From assembly GCA_045594885.1 (NCBI GenBank), contig JAZNZJ010000039.1, positions 1-40,395 on the forward strand: 40,395 bases of DNA. Reading direction: 5' to 3'. Shown in pieces: positions 24,629 through 32,055 of the stretch (position 1 is its first letter; the number at the start of each line of letters is the position of its first letter). A program made the position numbers and the translations under genes. Below the pieces are notes generated by a model. That model saw nothing but the letters and a program-made list of their open reading frames with translations, had not been told where the DNA came from and made no database searches. This DNA comes from Fimenecus sp045594885. Its GTDB lineage: Bacteria > Bacillota > Clostridia > Oscillospirales > Acutalibacteraceae.

Positions 24629-25616
24629 AGTTCCATTCCTTGTTCATTACAACAAATGTCATTCTTTCCTGGATACTTTCGCCACCGTGGTTAGTTTCGA
24701 TGCCACCGTGGTCAGAAGTAATAATGATAAGCCAGTCTTCTGTTTCATAGGTTTCTCTGGCTTTTATTGCTTCGAGAGTTTCAAAAGCACAAGCATCGGA
24801 ATCCTTGAAGGCCTGCTGATATTTCGGATTATTGATAGTGAAGCCTTTACCGTGTCCTGTGGAATCAGTATGCTCGTAAATTACAAAAACAAAATCAGCA
24901 CAATTCTCTTTTTTTACTTCCTCAAGTACAAATTGATGAGATGCTTCGTTGTTTTTGCATTTGTTGAAGCTTACACCGAGATTGTTTTCTTCGCAATACT
25001 CTTTTTCAAGAAGATATGTAGCATTTTTTCTTGAAAAATGACCTGCCCATTTTGTTATAAAAGAAGCGCTATCTATTACTTTTTCTTCTGCAAGAGTGGT
25101 CATAAGAGTCTTAGTATCCATGCTCTTAGTAATATCATTGCCTGTAATTCCGTGCTTATCTGCCCATACTCCTGTAAGGATTGAACACCAACCGGGTGCG
25201 GTTGAGGTATCTTGAGTGTTAATTTCAGGATAGTTTACACCGCCACAGTAAAGAAGATTAATTGAAGCACCGTCCTGAAGCAGTGTATTTACAGCACTGT
25301 TTTCCTGTTGAACTTGTGTGAGCACGTCAGCGCGACAACCGTCAAAGCCGATAATAATAGCCTTCTTTTCGGTTTTACCTTCAGGTAATTCTGAACGGAA
25401 ATGCTCATCAATAATTCCATAAAGGTCAGTCTGAGGATATGCTGTTTCAATAGTGTTTTCGTATCCTACAGAAGCTACATTTTGTCTGTATAATTCCTCG
25501 GTATCATTTTTATCCTTGGAATATCTATTCGTATAAAGACCTATTCCTGCACCTACAATACCGATAACAAGGGCAACCGCTATAACAGCAATTATAATTT
25601 TCTTTTTGTTTTTCAT
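24627..25616 (-). CDS. Membrane-anchored alkaline phosphatase/NPP-type phosphodiesterase
   Basis: A 329-residue protein with an N-terminal membrane anchor (residues about 6-28, IIIAVIAVALVIGIVGAGIG) and an outside catalytic domain. Active-site elements: IIGFDGCRAD (metal Asp), a nucleophile segment TSTAPGWCSILTG, VIYEHTDSTGHGKGF, TSDHGG and NHGGES. It should hydrolyse phosphodiesters or phosphomonoesters at the cell surface. AAAAAGGAG lies close before the ATG. Its intracellular paralogue follows, separated by a terminator, so an outside/inside pair acting on related substrates is possible (inference). Confidence 0.87.
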   Translation of the reverse strand: MKNKKKIIIAVIAVALVIGIVGAGIGLYTNRYSKDKNDTEELYRQNVASVGYENTIETAYPQTDLYGIIDEHFRSELPEGKTEKKAIIIGFDGCRADVLTQVQQENSAVNTLLQDGASINLLYCGGVNYPEINTQDTSTAPGWCSILTGVWADKHGITGNDITKSMDTKTLMTTLAEEKVIDSASFITKWAGHFSRKNATYLLEKEYCEENNLGVSFNKCKNNEASHQFVLEEVKKENCADFVFVIYEHTDSTGHGKGFTINNPKYQQAFKDSDACAFETLEAIKARETYETEDWLIIITSDHGGIETNHGGESIQERMTFVVMNKEWN

Positions 25617-25668
25617 GATAATATCTCCTTTTTGTTTTACTTATATTCTTTTGCCTGAAAATTCCTAA

Positions 25669-26313
25669 CTAATCTACATTTTCTACTATTTCAAGTTCCC
25701 TTTTTAAAACATCAGGTCTTCTTGTGGTAATATTATCAGGTCGGTAGGATATGATTTCGTGCATTTCCGTTTTTTTATCAACTGTCCATATGGACACAAG
25801 AAGGTCATTTTCCTGGAATAAGTGCACAAGTTCAAACGATGCATTATCTTTGTTAAAGTTTATACCAATCGCTCCTGCATCTTTCACCTTTTTAATAAGA
25901 GACTCAATATACTCTTCGTTCTTATTTTTCGCTTTATCAACATCAACATTAAGATAGTACACCACTTCGGGAGCATCTTTTCTTACAGTTTCAACAAATT
26001 CATCTTTTACCCCCGTAAAGAAAATGCGGTCGAGTATATCCCACTTCTTTGCAATTTTTACTATCTCTTTTAATTTTGCAACACTTTTAAGGTCAACATT
26101 CACTTTAAGACCCTCTATAGACTTGACAAGTTTTGCCGCACAAATGAAGGTAATCTCGTCACCCTTCGGCTCATCATGTGATAAAACGGGTACCCCCTCT
26201 TTTGTAAAGTTCAAATCAAACTCTACTACATCTGCATACTCTGTGCCCTTTTGTATGGACTCCAGCGTGTTATCTTCTGTACCCATACAGCCTGTATGTG
26301 CAGTAATAGTCAT
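25669..26313 (-). CDS. Glycerophosphodiester phosphodiesterase family protein, variant active site
   Basis: A 214-residue GDPD-fold protein. These enzymes split glycerophosphodiesters (for example glycerophosphoinositol or -choline) to glycerol-3-phosphate and an alcohol. The fold is clear from VVEFDLNFTKEGVPVLSHDE (metal Glu31 and Asp33, second His46). The first motif is altered: HTG replaces the canonical HRG, so the conserved Arg is Thr7, and EDNT replaces PENT, changing the usual metal Glu to Asp14. It may be weakened or have a different substrate. It lacks a signal peptide. I prefer the ATG at 26313 because GAGAGG is six bases ahead; ATG 26319 directly abuts that site. Confidence 0.82.
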   Translation of the reverse strand: MTITAHTGCMGTEDNTLESIQKGTEYADVVEFDLNFTKEGVPVLSHDEPKGDEITFICAAKLVKSIEGLKVNVDLKSVAKLKEIVKIAKKWDILDRIFFTGVKDEFVETVRKDAPEVVYYLNVDVDKAKNKNEEYIESLIKKVKDAGAIGINFNKDNASFELVHLFQENDLLVSIWTVDKKTEMHEIISYRPDNITTRRPDVLKRELEIVENVD

Positions 26314-26434
26314 ATACATCCTCTCGCTTTCATGCTTAACTTAAAAAACTTCTTACCATACACCTTATTAGAATACGAAACTAATATCAAAACCTAAATT
26401 AACATATATTTTTCCTCAACAATTTGTTTTAATT

Positions 26435-26586
26435 TTAGCCAATAGCTTCCTTTGTCCGTCTGATTGATTCGTTTTCCTCATGACGTTCTGCTCTTATTAC
26501 TTCAAGTTCTCGATACATCTGCTCTTTCTTTTCACCCTCAACATCATATCGTCTCCAAGATACTACTTTGTTTAAGATTAACATTT
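26435..26586 (-). pseudogene. 3' remnant of a GPH-type transporter gene
   Basis: About 50 codons ending in TAA read VVSWRRYDVEGEKKEQMYRE, then LEVIRAERHEENESIRR. This closely matches the C-terminal tail of the intact transporter at 33957-35462 (SYDIEGEKKEQMYRELAVMR). A stop codon precedes the reading frame and the membrane part is missing. It is a relic, probably of a second transporter copy lost by recombination. Confidence 0.8.
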
Positions 26587-26646
26587 TTTACTATGATTTT
26601 CAAGGGATTTGGTAAAATAAAACAACAAAAAAGTAAAATCCACAGA

Positions 26647-26676
26647 TTGAAAATTTTGGCATTAGTGTGATATAAT
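26647..26676 (+). promoter_or_regulatory. Strong promoter of the six-hairpin glycosidase gene
   Basis: -35 TTGAAA (26647-26652), an 18-base spacer, and -10 TATAAT (26671-26676) with an extended TGA just before it. It lies 87 bases before the ATG at 26763, with no obvious hairpin in the leader. Confidence 0.7.
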
Positions 26677-26762
26677 GAGCACGGCAAATAAGAATCTGAA
26701 AAAACATTATGATGTTACAGGGCGTTTTATCAAAAACTAAAATCAAAGGAAGTCGGATAAAT

Positions 26763-28139
26763 ATGAAGCTTCAAAGCAGCAACAAATTTCTTGAATCTGC
26801 ATTTGAATGGGCAGTAAATAAAACCAAGGCTTTTGTTGTAACCGGTACTAAAAACGGTGATATTAACAAGGGCGAAGGTAATAAATGGTACGGTCCTGAC
26901 GGCAGAACAATCAAATCTCCCACAGAGCCGTGGGCTCAGCCGCAGGACTATAAGCCTGCATTTTGGGCAGGTTACTTTGACCGTACAGCTTTCTATATCC
27001 GTGATTTTGCCCATCAAGCATCAGGTGCATACTATGTAGGTCTCGAAGAAGAAATTTTTAATATGTATTATACTTTCGTAAGTGGTGCAAGTGAAAAAAC
27101 AGGATGGTTTGCACCCTGGGCATTCAATTTTGACGGCAGTGTTTACTATATGGATACACCTAATTACAAAAGGTTTGTCCGTGAGATAACGGCACAGTTT
27201 GAACTTTGCGAAAAGGCATACAGTCTTTATCTTCTTACAGGCGACAAAAGGTATGCCGAGGACAGTGTAATATTTAACTTCATTGAAAAGTCTCTGACAG
27301 TTTTCATTGATAATCTTGACGGCACAGTGCTCAAAGAAAAAAACGGCATTCCCGAAGGTAAGGGTAATATATTTGAAATATCTTCCACCTATAATGAAAG
27401 AGGCTTTAAGGCAGCTGAAGCCGGTGACTGCATTGCGGCAATGTATCAGGCAATTCTGTCTTATGCGAACATTCTTAAAATCAGAGGCAACACCGAAGAA
27501 TCAGAAATTCAATTAAAACGGGCTGAGAAATTGAGAGAGTATTTCAATAAGGAATGGAGTGTTGTTAAGGGTACCGATATGTTCGCCTACGCCATTGACG
27601 ACAAGGGCAAAAAACATTACAAATGGAAGAAAATGGGCAAAGAAATTCACGGTGGCGAAACGCTGAAATTCATCCTATTTAAAAAGCTTGCTTATGAGGG
27701 TGAAAGAAATGATAAGCTTCTTGACTACATTCAGGAATGCGAGCTTAACCCAAAAACAAGAGAGGATAACATCGAAAGTTTTACATACCTTCCTGACATA
27801 TTTTTCCGTCACGGAAGAAGTGAAGAAGCATGGCACTGGATGAAACATATAATCTCACAAAAGGATTTGCCCCACGAACACAAATCGCAGGGCACAAACG
27901 GAGATTATCCGGAGATTTCATTCACTTTTATTTCCCATGTTATTGAGGGTATGATGGGTATTTCAGTTAATGCAGTTACAGGCGAAATATTTGTTACCCC
28001 TTGTTTGCCTAAAGAAATTGCAGACATCAGACTCTTTGATTTAAATTTTGGTGATTATTCAGCAGATGTTTTTATCGAGAACAATGAGATAACCGTGCAT
28101 AGTCACGGTAAAAAGCCTTTAATATATAAATCTATTTAA
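26763..28139 (+). CDS. Six-hairpin glycosidase-like protein
   Basis: A 458-residue protein whose helical repeats and aromatic-rich motifs (DRTAFYIRDFAHQASGAYYV near residue 80, then ISSTYNERGFKAAEAGDCIA) resemble (alpha/alpha)6-barrel glycosidases. The C-terminus (GMMGISVNAVTGEIFVTPCL) resembles the beta-sandwich end of such enzymes, as in rhamnosidase- or GH63/GH95-like proteins. I cannot assign a GH family or catalytic residues. No signal peptide. I chose the ATG at 26763 because AAAGGA precedes it and the extra upstream codons lack similarity to anything. A plus-strand phosphoesterase gene follows 123 bases downstream, probably in the same transcript. Confidence 0.65.
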   Translation: MKLQSSNKFLESAFEWAVNKTKAFVVTGTKNGDINKGEGNKWYGPDGRTIKSPTEPWAQPQDYKPAFWAGYFDRTAFYIRDFAHQASGAYYVGLEEEIFNMYYTFVSGASEKTGWFAPWAFNFDGSVYYMDTPNYKRFVREITAQFELCEKAYSLYLLTGDKRYAEDSVIFNFIEKSLTVFIDNLDGTVLKEKNGIPEGKGNIFEISSTYNERGFKAAEAGDCIAAMYQAILSYANILKIRGNTEESEIQLKRAEKLREYFNKEWSVVKGTDMFAYAIDDKGKKHYKWKKMGKEIHGGETLKFILFKKLAYEGERNDKLLDYIQECELNPKTREDNIESFTYLPDIFFRHGRSEEAWHWMKHIISQKDLPHEHKSQGTNGDYPEISFTFISHVIEGMMGISVNAVTGEIFVTPCLPKEIADIRLFDLNFGDYSADVFIENNEITVHSHGKKPLIYKSI

Positions 28140-28262
28140 CGCTTAAAGCTTACTTACTTTCAGGGAGACTTTCATTCCAATTTTAAGGCGACGACCAAAA
28201 TAAAAATTTCGAGTATATAGGTTATGTATGTAACAGGCAAGTACTTTCAAAGGAGAAATAGT

Positions 28263-29657
28263 ATGATTTATAATTTTTATCACATTACCGATGTGCATTA
28301 TTACAGTAAAAAGAACTTCAAATGTGATTGGTGTACCTTTCCTCAGCCAAGTACGCAGATATGTATTTTAAAAAGCGAAGAGGCATTCAAAAAGGCGCTC
28401 GAGATTGTCAGTGAAGACGAAGACACAAGCACAGTCATTATTACAGGAGACCTTACAAATTACGGTGAATCATACAGTCACGAAGAAGTAAGAGATTTGC
28501 TTAAAGATTTCGTAGAAAAAGGTGGCAATCCATTTGTTTACACCGATAATCACGACTATCCTTATTTTCCTGGTTTAGCCTTTGATAAAAATGGTAATGA
28601 AGTACAGACTGAGCACTTACCTGAAGAGGTCGTAAAAGAGATGTACAATCCTTTCGGCAGAGATAAGGCATTTGACACCTTCGACGACGGCACTACCTAT
28701 ATTGCAGAGATTCTGCCCGGTCTTTATCACATAGCTATGGGCTACAGTGCGGAAGATAAATATATGCACTATCCCTATTTCTCCGATGAGCTTATGGAAT
28801 GGGTAAAAGTACAGGTGGAGAAAGCAAAAGAAAAAGGTGCTACGGTTATCTGCAGTACGCACCGACCTGTTGTTGCACCTTCCCCTGCTTATGAGGTCGT
28901 GGGCAAGGGACACAGCTTTCCGAATGGTGAGAAAAGCATAAAGCAACTTGCTGATATGGGTGTACGGCTCTTCTTCAGCGGTCATTCTCATATTCAGTGT
29001 ATGAAGGAAATCACAAGTGACAAGGGTAATAAGATTTACAGTGTGCAGACCTCATCCCTTGCAGCCTTCCCGCCAAAAATGAGAAAGATTACCCTTGATA
29101 CAGATAAAGGCACGGCAGATATCCGTACAATAGATATAGACCTTCCCGACCTCGGTATGACCTTCACCGAATATACAAAAAAAGGATTCCTCGGCATCAT
29201 TGAAGAAATACCTTACAATATGGAACATGATGTTGAAGCTTTTGCAAACACACAGGGAGGTATTTCATTACCCAAGGACTTAATTTTAAAGCATCCGAAA
29301 ATTGTAATGTTTCTTGGCAGAAAGCTGAACGGTCTTACTTACTGCAAGGTTGCAAAATTTTCAAGAAAATACCACGATTTGAATAAAAACGAAATAGATG
29401 CGGTTAAAGATAAAAAGTTCGTGAATCTTATTCTGGAGCTTGTAGCCAATCTTTATCGCGGTAATGCTCATTATTCACCTGAAACTGTTGAATACAAAAT
29501 TACAATGGGCAGCTTTAGAAAGATCGAAAAGCTCCTTTCATTCTTACATATTGATATTCAGAAAACACTTAACGGATATACATTATCAGAGTTTGTTGAA
29601 CCGCTTCTTTATAACAGTGGTCCTGATGACGATAATGCAACAGTTCAATTTAATTAA
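28263..29657 (+). CDS. Calcineurin-like metallophosphoesterase, variant motif
   Basis: A 464-residue phosphoesterase with HITDVH (metal Asp10 and His12), ITGDLTNYGE, STHRPVVAPSP and SGHSHIQ. The canonical GNHD block reads DNHD (VYTDNHDYPYF), keeping Asn and His but losing the Gly. The protein is longer than minimal members: an extra C-terminal helical domain of about 190 residues follows the catalytic core. A paralogue of the same layout is encoded at 38591-39919. No signal peptide. AAAGGAG lies seven bases before the ATG at 28263; the longer in-frame start has no site. The gene ends at a strong terminator. Confidence 0.87.
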   Translation: MIYNFYHITDVHYYSKKNFKCDWCTFPQPSTQICILKSEEAFKKALEIVSEDEDTSTVIITGDLTNYGESYSHEEVRDLLKDFVEKGGNPFVYTDNHDYPYFPGLAFDKNGNEVQTEHLPEEVVKEMYNPFGRDKAFDTFDDGTTYIAEILPGLYHIAMGYSAEDKYMHYPYFSDELMEWVKVQVEKAKEKGATVICSTHRPVVAPSPAYEVVGKGHSFPNGEKSIKQLADMGVRLFFSGHSHIQCMKEITSDKGNKIYSVQTSSLAAFPPKMRKITLDTDKGTADIRTIDIDLPDLGMTFTEYTKKGFLGIIEEIPYNMEHDVEAFANTQGGISLPKDLILKHPKIVMFLGRKLNGLTYCKVAKFSRKYHDLNKNEIDAVKDKKFVNLILELVANLYRGNAHYSPETVEYKITMGSFRKIEKLLSFLHIDIQKTLNGYTLSEFVEPLLYNSGPDDDNATVQFN

Positions 29658-29679
29658 AGTAAAGTTATTTGAGTTTAAA

Positions 29680-29727
29680 AAGCCACTGAGCAACCTTTTC
29701 AGGTATTTCAGTGGCTTCGCTTTTTTA
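29680..29727. terminator. Rho-independent terminator after the phosphoesterase gene
   Basis: AAGCCACTGA (29680-29689) pairs perfectly with TCAGTGGCTT (29708-29717), followed by CGC and six Ts on the plus strand. Five Ts follow on the minus strand, so it may also serve the convergent EEP gene. Confidence 0.85.
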
Positions 29728-29758
29728 GAGGTGCCCAATTGTAGTGAGAGTTCCGTTT

Positions 29759-30583
29759 TTAAATTATCACATCAACAATAATAGGATAATGGTCTGAAGG
29801 GTACATATTCATTACAGTATTACGAATAATCCTGTAAGTTTCAACCTTTATTCCTTCTGTCACAAAAGCATAATCAATAGGTCCTGTCGAGCCTTCCTCA
29901 ACTTGACCGTAATTGTGATAAGTAATACCATCATCGTTTTTTTCGGCAATAGTTTTGGCATCCTTTACCGACTTAAGCATTTCGGTATAAGTTTCACTTG
30001 TGGGCTCAGCATTGAAGTCACCGGTGCAGACAACGGAAAATCCTGCTTTCTCAAGCTCATTTATTTTATTACTAAGAACACCTGCCTGCAAAATTCTGGA
30101 GTTATCACTTATATGGTCAAGATGGGTATTTATATGAGCATATTTCACACCGGTATTTTCATCTTCAAGAGCCGCCCAAGTGGCAATTCTTGTACAGGCC
30201 GATTCCTCATATTTGGTGTATTTTTCTTCAGGCTTATCACTGAGCCATATTGTACCGCTGTCAAGAAGTGTGAATTTATCCTTAAGATAGAAAATTGCAC
30301 TGTATTCACTATCCGGCTCCTTATCCCTGTGCTCACCAACACATGCATAATCCTTAAGATTTACGGACAGAATACCCATCCATTTTCCCGTAGCTTCCTG
30401 AACACCCAGTGAGTCGGGAGTATACTGTTTAACAATAGCAGTGACTATTTGTGAACGATTATTGATACTGCCTTCTTCGTCGTCACCGCAACGAAGATTG
30501 AATGACATAATTCGTGTAGCACAATCTGATTTTTCAGGAATACCATCAATAATAATCTCACCGAAATCTATATCTTTAATCAT
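29759..30583 (-). CDS. Endonuclease/exonuclease/phosphatase (EEP) family hydrolase
   Basis: A 274-residue EEP-fold enzyme, the superfamily of DNase I, sphingomyelinases and inositol-polyphosphate 5-phosphatases. Motifs: MSFNLR (metal-binding Asn), GVQEAT (Glu), NTHLDH (catalytic His), GDFNAEP (Asp/Asn) and a final SDHYPI (Asp-His). It lacks the DNA-repair-specific features I would expect of ExoIII. Given its neighbours, a phosphodiesterase or phosphatase acting on a lipid-derived or sugar substrate is more likely than a nuclease; that is inference. No signal peptide. AAAGGAG is six or seven bases before the ATG. Confidence 0.87.
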   Translation of the reverse strand: MIKDIDFGEIIIDGIPEKSDCATRIMSFNLRCGDDEEGSINNRSQIVTAIVKQYTPDSLGVQEATGKWMGILSVNLKDYACVGEHRDKEPDSEYSAIFYLKDKFTLLDSGTIWLSDKPEEKYTKYEESACTRIATWAALEDENTGVKYAHINTHLDHISDNSRILQAGVLSNKINELEKAGFSVVCTGDFNAEPTSETYTEMLKSVKDAKTIAEKNDDGITYHNYGQVEEGSTGPIDYAFVTEGIKVETYRIIRNTVMNMYPSDHYPIIVDVII

Positions 30584-30605
30584 AAAAAACTCCTTTAATC
30601 TTAGA

Positions 30606-30783
30606 TTATATGATTAATTTATTATCATCATAATCCCAGAATAATGTATAGGGCAAGGTCATAAGCAGATAACCTGCAAGGTCAAAGCCGAGACCTATAA
30701 CCATGCATTTTACCCTTGCATCGTCTACTGCTGTATCAGTATGTTCACTTTTTTCAAATAACGTTGCAGTTTTTTTGTTTGCT
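30606..30783 (-). pseudogene. 3' remnant of a GPH/MFS transporter gene
   Basis: About 60 codons ending at a normal stop contain DDARVKCMVIGLGFDLAGYL, then LMTLPYTLFWDYDDNK. This closely matches the C-terminal region of the transporter at 18841-20625 (SDVRVQCMLIGIGMDLVGYV). Nothing upstream resembles the rest of the transporter: the frame runs straight into the 3' end of the phosphoesterase gene at 30784. It is therefore a truncated relic fused to the end of that gene. Confidence 0.8.
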
Positions 30784-32043
30784 TTAGTCAGGATATACAA
30801 CTGTTCTGCCTGTAAATAATTCTACCACGGACTGACAAAGCTTCATAAATTTTTCTTGAACATCACCCTTTACGGCAAGTTCAAAAGCAATTCTTGTTGA
30901 GTATTTGTCACCGTTATCTTTAGCAGTTTTTATGTAATCATAGTCAAAAACATCATAAAGACGCTCTACTCTTGTTTCGTAAGTAGAAGTGTCGTTTTCA
31001 TCAATCTCAACTACACGGTAACCGTACTGAGTTGTATAAGCCAAGCCCTTGTAACGAGTCATAGGAGAAGTATAAATGTCAATATTCTGATTTCTTACAC
31101 CGAAGGCATTTGTGTGGTCGTGACCTGTAAACATTGCGAGTACATCACCGGTTTCAACCAAAGCATCAAACTGACCATCATTGTAATATCCGGGACAAGG
31201 TTTTTCATTGAGCATTCCGTAATTTACCTCTTCAGGGTCAAAGGTATAATATTCGCCCTCATTGTAAATATGTTCAACTGAATAAGGTTGTTTTGAATCA
31301 ACCTTTTTAAGAACATCATAAATTTCGGGAACAATTATATGCTGAAAAACAACTGAATTGACTGTTTCGCCACCGTTTTCTTCTTTGAGCTTTGCAGAGG
31401 TTTCTTTGTACCATTCTATCTGTTCAGTGCGTACTCGGTCATAATGTCTTGGGTCATCTTCGTCATAGTCTCCTGAGTCAAACACCCAAAGATTGAACTT
31501 GACTTTGTCGCTGTCAGATGCAAGAACAGGAATATTAAATGTTGCACAGTTGTGGAAATTCTCTTCGTTATCAACAGATATTACACAAGAGAAAGTGTTG
31601 TAATATTCCATAATTTCTTCTCTTGACATTGGGCCTGCCTCTGAATCGTGATTACCGAATGTTACGGCAACGGGAATGTTTCTTGACTCAAAGATATTCA
31701 TCAAAGCATTGATAAGTTCTTTTGTTTTTTCGGGGTCTTCGTTAGGATGTGTATTATCACCTGTAAGTACAACAAGGTCAGGCTTTTCAATATCACAAGC
31801 TTCAGCAATTACCCATACTGATGCATCAAAATGCTTGTCATAATTAAGATGTGTATCGGCAATATGTAATATTTTAAGTTTGCCGTTAGAATCAAATCTT
31901 ATTGTTTTATCTATTTCATTCTGCGAATCTGCAGGATTATAGTTAATATTTGTATTTTCAGGGTCGATTTCAAAATAGATTATTGATGCCACAAAAAGAA
32001 CAACCAAAACAGCAAAAACGATTAGAATTACTTTCTTTAACAC
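30784..32043 (-). CDS. Membrane-anchored calcineurin-like metallophosphoesterase
   Basis: A 419-residue phosphoesterase with an N-terminal hydrophobic anchor (residues about 4-24) placing the catalytic domain outside. Motifs are complete: LHIADTHLNYD, LTGDNTHPNED, TFGNHDSEAG, FQHIIVPEIYD and FTGHDHTNAFG. The family includes purple-acid-phosphatase-like and Icc-like enzymes. It starts with GTG at 32043, eight bases after AAGGAG. Part of its sequence is repeated in the pseudogene at 7913-8433. It follows a GH13 gene at 12 bases in the same operon, suggesting that a released phospho-glucoside is dephosphorylated at the surface and then imported (inference). Confidence 0.9.
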   Translation of the reverse strand: MLKKVILIVFAVLVVLFVASIIYFEIDPENTNINYNPADSQNEIDKTIRFDSNGKLKILHIADTHLNYDKHFDASVWVIAEACDIEKPDLVVLTGDNTHPNEDPEKTKELINALMNIFESRNIPVAVTFGNHDSEAGPMSREEIMEYYNTFSCVISVDNEENFHNCATFNIPVLASDSDKVKFNLWVFDSGDYDEDDPRHYDRVRTEQIEWYKETSAKLKEENGGETVNSVVFQHIIVPEIYDVLKKVDSKQPYSVEHIYNEGEYYTFDPEEVNYGMLNEKPCPGYYNDGQFDALVETGDVLAMFTGHDHTNAFGVRNQNIDIYTSPMTRYKGLAYTTQYGYRVVEIDENDTSTYETRVERLYDVFDYDYIKTAKDNGDKYSTRIAFELAVKGDVQEKFMKLCQSVVELFTGRTVVYPD

Positions 32044-32055
32044 TTTAACATCTCC

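Noticed and set aside
28224..28262. Longer N-terminus of the 28263 phosphoesterase
   Set aside because: The ribosome binding site AAAGGAG lies within that stretch, seven bases before the ATG at 28263.
29903..30412. 169-codon plus-strand ORF
   Set aside because: Antisense to the EEP gene, with no start signal or motif.
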